This document shows, piece by piece, positions 59,734 to 64,000 of a stretch of 64,000 nucleotides of DNA; the first letter of the stretch is position 1, and every line of letters begins with the position of its first letter. A model generated the notes under the pieces. That model did no database searches and was not told where the DNA came from. It was given only the letters and a program-made list of their open reading frames with translations. A program made the position numbers and the translations under genes. The DNA lies in the NCBI RefSeq assembly GCF_020037125.1, contig NZ_JAIQDG010000010.1, positions 205,426-269,425 on the forward strand, given 5' to 3'. This DNA is from Myxococcus sp. RHSTA-1-4. GTDB lineage: Bacteria; Myxococcota; Myxococcia; Myxococcales; Myxococcaceae.

Positions 59734-61137
59734 TCAGGCCGCCCGGGAGGAGAGGCGCGCGGAGAGCGGCTCCGGACCTGGCGGTGGCTCCGTGCCCTCG
59801 GACCGTCCGGTCAGGACCTTCCACAGCAGCCGGGGCGAGAGGATGGCCTCAGGCGGCTTGAGCATGTGCATCACCTCCATGAACGTCTGCACGGCCTCGG
59901 CATCCGTGGCGGTCAGCCGCTGGAACCGCTCCCCGTACCAGTGCAGGAAGGCGCTGCCGAAGGGCCGCGAGTCCCCCAGCTCCGGCAGCCGGAGGTCCTC
60001 GGTGGTGGACATGGCCCAGGGCATCTTCAGCACGCGGCCGGCGCGAGCGAAGTAGCGGCGTGACAGCCCGCCCAGGCCCTTGCGCAGGCACTCGCCGAGC
60101 AGCTCCACCTGCAGCGCGGCGGAAGTCATTCCCTGCCCGTAGATGGGGTTGAAGGAGCAGAACGCGTCACCCACCACGATGAGCCCCTCGGGCATCCGGG
60201 GCAGCCGCTCGTAGTGGCGCCACTGGCTGTGAGGCAGGCGGTGGCTGGAGATGGGGCCGAGCGGCTCGGCGTTCTTCAGCGCCTCGTACAGGTGGGGCTG
60301 GGCCAGGGCGCGCGCGTACGCGAGGAAGCCCGCGTCGTCCGTGGGTGGGTAGTCCTTGAGCCAGCCGCACAGCGTCACCGTCCACCGGTTCCCTTCGATG
60401 GGGAGGATGGCTCCGAAGCGCCGGAGGCGAGGCAGCTCGGGGGAGAGCATGAGCATCTTCCACCCCGCGTCGAAGCCCGTGGGCGTCCGGTACAGGCGCG
60501 TGGCGTAGCCCACGTCGATCTGCATCCGCGTCTCCTCCACGCGCGAAAGGCCCAGGTCCTCCAGCCAGTCCGGCATCCGGCTTCCACGGCCGCTGGCATC
60601 CACCACCAGGTCCGCGGCCAGCGGCATCTCCTCGGTGCCGCCGGGCGCGCGGAGCCTCAGGCCGGTGACGCGGGTTCCGGTCTCATCGTGCAGGAGGCCC
60701 GCGACCTCGCGCCTGTCGAGGATGCGCACGTTGGGGAGCGCCCTCACCATGGCGCGGACGCGCCACTCGAGGAGCGGCCGCGTCTGCGAGTACAGCGTGA
60801 CGCCGCTGGGGATGCGCTTGCGCCAGGCGCCGGCCACGTGCCACGCGCAGTCGGCGGACATGTCCATCACCTGCGCGCCCGCGGAGCGCAGCTCTTCCTG
60901 GAGTCCCGGGAAGATGGAGGTCGCGATGTCCAGCCCGCGCTGGAGCAGCACGTGGGTATGGGGGCCCTGGGGCACGCCCTTGCGAGGCTGGCTCGAGTCC
61001 ACCAGACCATCCCGCTCCACCAGGGTGACGCGCTCGAAGTGACGCGCGAGCAGGCCCGCGGTGAGCAGGCCGGCCATGCTGCTGCCACACACGACGGCGT
61101 GGCGGGGAGACACTGGCGAGGAGGAGCGAGGACCCAT
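59734..61137 (-). CDS. FAD-dependent monooxygenase/oxidoreductase
   Basis: 467 residues. FAD-binding Rossmann motif at the N-terminus (VVCGSSMAGLLTAGLLARHF, VTLVERDGL; GSSMAG variant of GxGxxG). DG-type motif (AADLVVDASGRGSRMPDWLE) and GD motif (LIVVGDAFCSFNPIYGQGMT) identify an aromatic-hydroxylase/halogenase-like flavoprotein. Catalytic Lys of tryptophan halogenases is not evident. Substrate unknown; no biosynthetic cluster around it. Convergent with the exporter operon. Confidence 0.88.
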   Translation of the reverse strand: MGPRSSSPVSPRHAVVCGSSMAGLLTAGLLARHFERVTLVERDGLVDSSQPRKGVPQGPHTHVLLQRGLDIATSIFPGLQEELRSAGAQVMDMSADCAWHVAGAWRKRIPSGVTLYSQTRPLLEWRVRAMVRALPNVRILDRREVAGLLHDETGTRVTGLRLRAPGGTEEMPLAADLVVDASGRGSRMPDWLEDLGLSRVEETRMQIDVGYATRLYRTPTGFDAGWKMLMLSPELPRLRRFGAILPIEGNRWTVTLCGWLKDYPPTDDAGFLAYARALAQPHLYEALKNAEPLGPISSHRLPHSQWRHYERLPRMPEGLIVVGDAFCSFNPIYGQGMTSAALQVELLGECLRKGLGGLSRRYFARAGRVLKMPWAMSTTEDLRLPELGDSRPFGSAFLHWYGERFQRLTATDAEAVQTFMEVMHMLKPPEAILSPRLLWKVLTGRSEGTEPPPGPEPLSARLSSRAA

Positions 61138-61229
61138 GACGACACCTCACGCTGCGGAGCGAAGCGCGGGCTGGAGCCCGCTACCTCTATACACGCGCAG
61201 GGGCCGCGTCCTTGCGTGGCGCCAGGGCC

Positions 61230-62228
61230 TTATGTTCGCTGGAAGAGTCGGCGCGGCTCCCACAGTGGACGTGTGGCGCGCACGATGAGCGGGTGGCCAA
61301 GCAACACCGCGAGAATTCCACCACCCAGCAGCACGAGCATCACACCCATGGGGCCATGTGGCACCGAATAGCCACCCAGCTTCTCGACACTTCGCACCAC
61401 GAAGCCGTGCAGCAGGAAGGGCGCGAGACTGCGTCCACCCAGCCGCGTGAGCGCGCCCTCATTCCGTGGACACAGCATGAAGACGGCCCAGGTGAACACG
61501 AGCGCGCAGCAGAGGAGCGCGAGCCGCGTTGCCACTCCCGTGAGTGCAGTCGCGCCGAGCGCCGAGTAGGAGACGCTGCCGTACAACCACTGAGGGTTCG
61601 GAGTGGCGAGCCGCCCGGTGGTCATGGCCCAGACGAAGCCTCCCAGCAGCGCGAACAGGGCCACGGCGAGCGCGCGGCGGCGCGGCGTGACGCCCAGCAG
61701 CCACTCCCTCCGGGCCAGGTGTCCCGCGACGAAGCACGGGAGGAACACGAGCGTCCGCGACAGGCCGAAGAGGTAGCCCACCCACGGCAGCAGGCCCGCC
61801 CCGAGCGCGATGGCGAAGGACACCCCCAGCGGCATGGGCAGGCGGCGGAGCAGCGGCAGCATGAGCCGCCAGCACGCGAGGCTCCACAGGAACCAGAGCA
61901 CCCAGTAGGGCTGGAATAGCCAGTGACGGCTCCACCCTCTTCCCAGCACCCATGCGTCGAACGCCACGTACAGCACCTGGAAGATGACGAGCGGCGCGAG
62001 CAGCGACCACGCGATGCCTTCCAGGGACTTCCGGCTCCACTCCGCGCGCGACAGGTGCCCGGAGAGGAAGGCGAAGGCGGGGATGTGGAACAGGTACAGG
62101 GCCGTGTAGAGCGCCCTCGCCAGCGGCTCGCGGGCGAGGAGTGGCTCCAGCGAGTGTCCCATCACCACGAGCACGATGAGCACTGCGCGCGCGTTCTCGA
62201 ACAGGGGCACTCGGCCGGCGGTCGTCAC
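61230..62228 (-). CDS. Acyltransferase 3 family membrane protein
   Basis: 332 residues from GTG 62228. About ten helices. The N-terminal FENARAVLIVLVVMGHSLEP carries the family His (MGHS) after the first helix, and LYLFHIPAFAFLSGHLSRAE is the usual second motif with Phe-His. Such proteins move acyl groups from CoA or donors to extracytoplasmic sugars or peptidoglycan. GTG is 21 nt after the stop of the dioxygenase gene, so the two form an operon. Target unknown. Confidence 0.9.
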   Translation of the reverse strand: MTTAGRVPLFENARAVLIVLVVMGHSLEPLLAREPLARALYTALYLFHIPAFAFLSGHLSRAEWSRKSLEGIAWSLLAPLVIFQVLYVAFDAWVLGRGWSRHWLFQPYWVLWFLWSLACWRLMLPLLRRLPMPLGVSFAIALGAGLLPWVGYLFGLSRTLVFLPCFVAGHLARREWLLGVTPRRRALAVALFALLGGFVWAMTTGRLATPNPQWLYGSVSYSALGATALTGVATRLALLCCALVFTWAVFMLCPRNEGALTRLGGRSLAPFLLHGFVVRSVEKLGGYSVPHGPMGVMLVLLGGGILAVLLGHPLIVRATRPLWEPRRLFQRT

Positions 62229-62248
62229 ACCCGCGTCATACCCGTGGG

Positions 62249-62977
62249 TCAGGGCCCCTGGAAGCCCTTCGCGCGGAACGTCAGCACCAGCGTGTCCCGG
62301 TGCCCCTTCTCGCCCAGGGGTTGGATGGGGGTGCTCTCGTGAATCACGCGCTCGTCGTCCAGCAGCAGCGCGGACCAGGGCTCGGTCAGCGTGAAGCGGA
62401 TGCCCTGGGGGCCCGAGGCCTCGAAGATGCGCGTCTCACCGCCCTTGATGCCCTCGCGCCCGGTGAGCAGCACGGCGACGAAGTCCACGCCGTCGCGGTG
62501 CGCGCCCTCGGGCGTCGGGCGGCCGATGCCGTCCGTCGTGTCGATGCGGAACTGGTGCGCCTCGACGTACCACGGCTGCTCGCCCTTCAGCTTCGAGCAG
62601 CAGGCCGCGAGCCCGCTCAGCAACTGGGACCAGACGGGCTGCGAGACGACGGCGGGCGTCACCGGCTCGAACCAGCGCTCCAGCCCGCCGTGCAGCGCGT
62701 TGTATTCGATGGGCTGCCAGTGCGCGCGGTGCGGCACCTGGGTGACGCTGCCGCCGTCGACGACGAAGCACGAGTGGCGGCGCGAGCGATAGCGGCCACC
62801 GTCCCGCAGGTACCCGTCGAGCGGCAGGTCGTTCCAGGTCGGCAGCAGGCGGTCGAGCGCGGGGGCGGGAGTGCCCACCAGCTCGCACAGGCCCGCGCGG
62901 CTCAGCACGGCGTAGCCGCGGCTGCGCAGGACGGAGAAGACTTCGGGAGGCGGCGTGACGGGCGGCGGGAAGCTCAT
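62249..62977 (-). CDS. 2-oxoglutarate/Fe(II) dioxygenase (2OG-Fe_Oxy_2 type)
   Basis: 242 residues from ATG 62977. Double-stranded beta-helix with iron ligands His-x-Asp in PEGAHRDGVDFVAVL and the distal His in LLDDERVIHESTPI; the 2OG-binding Arg is in HRDTLVLTFRAKG. KGGETRIFEASGPQG joins the strands. The family (PF10014-like) hydroxylates free amino acids such as isoleucine; substrate not deducible here. Upstream in-frame codons to 63259 lack a sensible start. Followed by the acyltransferase. Confidence 0.85.
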   Translation of the reverse strand: MSFPPPVTPPPEVFSVLRSRGYAVLSRAGLCELVGTPAPALDRLLPTWNDLPLDGYLRDGGRYRSRRHSCFVVDGGSVTQVPHRAHWQPIEYNALHGGLERWFEPVTPAVVSQPVWSQLLSGLAACCSKLKGEQPWYVEAHQFRIDTTDGIGRPTPEGAHRDGVDFVAVLLTGREGIKGGETRIFEASGPQGIRFTLTEPWSALLLDDERVIHESTPIQPLGEKGHRDTLVLTFRAKGFQGP

Positions 62978-63396
62978 GGGCGGGATGTAACGCGGGCGGT
63001 GGCGGCGGACCATGCAGGCGCGCCGTGCTCCTTGCAAGCGTGGGAATGGTTGGAGCCGCGACGTGTTGGAGGCCCGCATTCGGCCATGGGAGATGAGATG
63101 CCGCGGACCCGCTGCTGAACGCGCGCCGCCGGGCGCTCCATGACGTGTACCTGGCGCAGCAGTTGATGGACTGACCCGGGGTCGCGGGCGCAAGCGTCCT
63201 CCACCCCACGCCCCCGCTGTCCCACGTCCGACGCTCCCTCGTACGCGGGAACGGGTCACGCATCGGGGGACGTCCGAGGCGCGAGAATCCTCTCACGGGG
63301 ACGTCACCCTCGATTCCACGGCACGACCCGGATGTCCCCGGAGGGCCCGACAGAGGCCTCGGCAGGTGACGTCAACGAGTCACGATGGGGGAGTGC
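62978..63396. other. Intergenic stretch with a short coding-like remnant
   Basis: 419 bases between divergent genes. On the plus strand, 63097-63174 reads DAADPLLNARRRALHDVYL, then AQQLMD and a stop, right after an in-frame TGA. It looks like a protein C-terminus without its body. Nothing else supported. Confidence 0.4.
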
Positions 63397-64000
63397 ATGC
63401 GGTCCAGACGTATTGAAGGCTTGCTCGCGGTGTGCTGGTTCGCGGTCGTCGCGGGTTGCGGCCCGGTGGTGGATTCCCAGACGGACCCGGCGGGGGAGGC
63501 GGACACCGTTGAGCAGGAGTTGGGCTCGGAGAATGGCCTGTCATTCAATGGGCTGTCCTTCAACGGGTTGTCCTTCAATGGATTGTCATTCAACGGCTTG
63601 AGCCAGCATGGCCTGGCCTCGGCGCAGTTCGGGACCTGGTTCCAGTCGAACCCGGTGCTGGCGGACATGGTGATGCGGTACGTGGTGCGCTGCGCGGTGC
63701 CGGCGGGGCAGACCCGCGGCTACACGGATTCACACACCGGAAAGTCGTACTCCTGGGCGGGGTTGCTCGGACTCGCGCCGGATTGGGCCAGCGGCCAGCG
63801 GCCCACCACGGCCGAGCAGCAGGTGGTCTCGGCCTGTCTGGCCGCCCACACCACCAACTCAGGGGCCCGGATGGCCATCTCCGTGCTGGGCCTCAACGGC
63901 CGGGGGCAGCCCATCGCTTATAGCACTACTGCGTCAGGGGTAGGCAGGGGGGAGCGGGCAAGTGAGGGCTGTGCGCCCTGGCCACTATTGCGTTGTCCGC
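63397..64000 (+). CDS. Lipoprotein with LSFNG repeats, 3' end beyond window
   Basis: 201 codons visible from ATG 63397, preceded by GGGGGAG. Lipobox VVAGC (LLAVCWFAVVAGCGPVVD). After an acidic linker come five pentapeptide-like units (NGLSF, in part), then a folded part: FGTWFQSNPVLADMVMRYVV, RCAVPAGQTRGYTDSHTGKS, YSWAGLLGLAPDW. Cys residues in VRCAVPAG and SACLAAH may pair. Many myxobacteria have lipoproteins with the same NGLSF leader, but their function is unknown. Confidence 0.85.
   Translation, partial: MRSRRIEGLLAVCWFAVVAGCGPVVDSQTDPAGEADTVEQELGSENGLSFNGLSFNGLSFNGLSFNGLSQHGLASAQFGTWFQSNPVLADMVMRYVVRCAVPAGQTRGYTDSHTGKSYSWAGLLGLAPDWASGQRPTTAEQQVVSACLAAHTTNSGARMAISVLGLNGRGQPIAYSTTASGVGRGERASEGCAPWPLLRCP
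63532..63606 (+). repeat. Five 15-bp tandem repeats (NGLSF)
   Basis: Five 15-bp units of the form AAYGGNYTGTCNTTC (63532-63606) encode NGLSF four times and NGLSQ once, in the N-terminal linker of the lipoprotein. Third-position changes show the array is older than the one at 7421. Confidence 0.9.

Noticed and set aside
63532..63606. Short tandem repeats as a CRISPR-like array
   Set aside because: Repeats are 15 bp, contiguous, in frame with a lipoprotein and have no spacers.

Overview
The window reads as chromosomal DNA of a myxobacterium (Myxococcaceae; Myxococcus, Corallococcus or Pyxidicoccus type). Evidence: very high GC, strong GC3 bias, many secreted lipoproteins, two proteins of the Myxococcales-restricted DUF2378 (TIGR02265) family, a SitA/SitI-type lipoprotein toxin and double-CXXC immunity pair, and orphan histidine kinases. 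No rRNA, tRNA, CRISPR array, IS element or prophage was seen.

Layout. 1-4.0 kb: 5' part of a TonB-dependent receptor gene, and a MocR-type PLP regulator divergent from a small cupin dioxygenase-like gene. 4.1-11.2 kb: a stand-alone LON-domain protein, glutamine-dependent NAD synthase, an outer-membrane barrel with a proline-rich linker, FKBP, thioredoxin, a DUF2378 protein and a receiver-first hybrid kinase. 11.2-24.5 kb: the most distinctive region. It holds a TonB receptor with a His-rich plug loop, two related companion lipoproteins, and four secreted lipoproteins sharing a domain that opens with an [E/D]HACxH motif. A secreted DNase-I-like nuclease lies at its right edge, and a sugar dehydrogenase/cytochrome c pair sits inside it. 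A recurring AT-rich palindrome (GCAAC-N3-GTTGC) lies in the promoter regions of the TonB operon and of three of the four EHACxH transcription units or start regions. This suggests one regulon, probably metal-responsive.

24.5-43 kb: mostly house-keeping and envelope genes. These are a carboxypeptidase-regulatory-like protein with a 78-bp tandem duplication, MarR, PG-binding/CHAP, EcsC, panD, LEA-2, a TAP-type hydrolase next to a NatAB-like exporter, a second DUF2378 protein, DUF2804, a zinc-ribbon membrane protein, a CitE-like aldolase overlapping an M1 aminopeptidase, and a small HExxH protein. 43-53.6 kb: MASE1 kinase, NlpC/P60, monofunctional transglycosylase, APC permease, ZIP transporter, secreted archaemetzincin, lipoprotein plus outer-membrane barrel pair, DUF2156 lysyltransferase-like protein. 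53.9-55.3 kb: SitA/SitI cassette in visibly lower-GC DNA. 55.5-59.7 kb: MacA-type adaptor, ATPase and two FtsX-type permeases in one operon. 59.7-64 kb: FAD monooxygenase, acyltransferase-3, 2OG-Fe dioxygenase, and the start of a lipoprotein with LSFNG repeats.

How genes work together: the receptor, companion lipoproteins and EHACxH lipoproteins look like an outer-membrane metal (zinc or copper) acquisition or binding system. The sugar dehydrogenase and cytochrome c lipoproteins form a periplasmic oxidation pair. The MacA-like operon is a complete tripartite exporter lacking only its outer-membrane channel. SitA/SitI is a kin-discrimination toxin/immunity pair.
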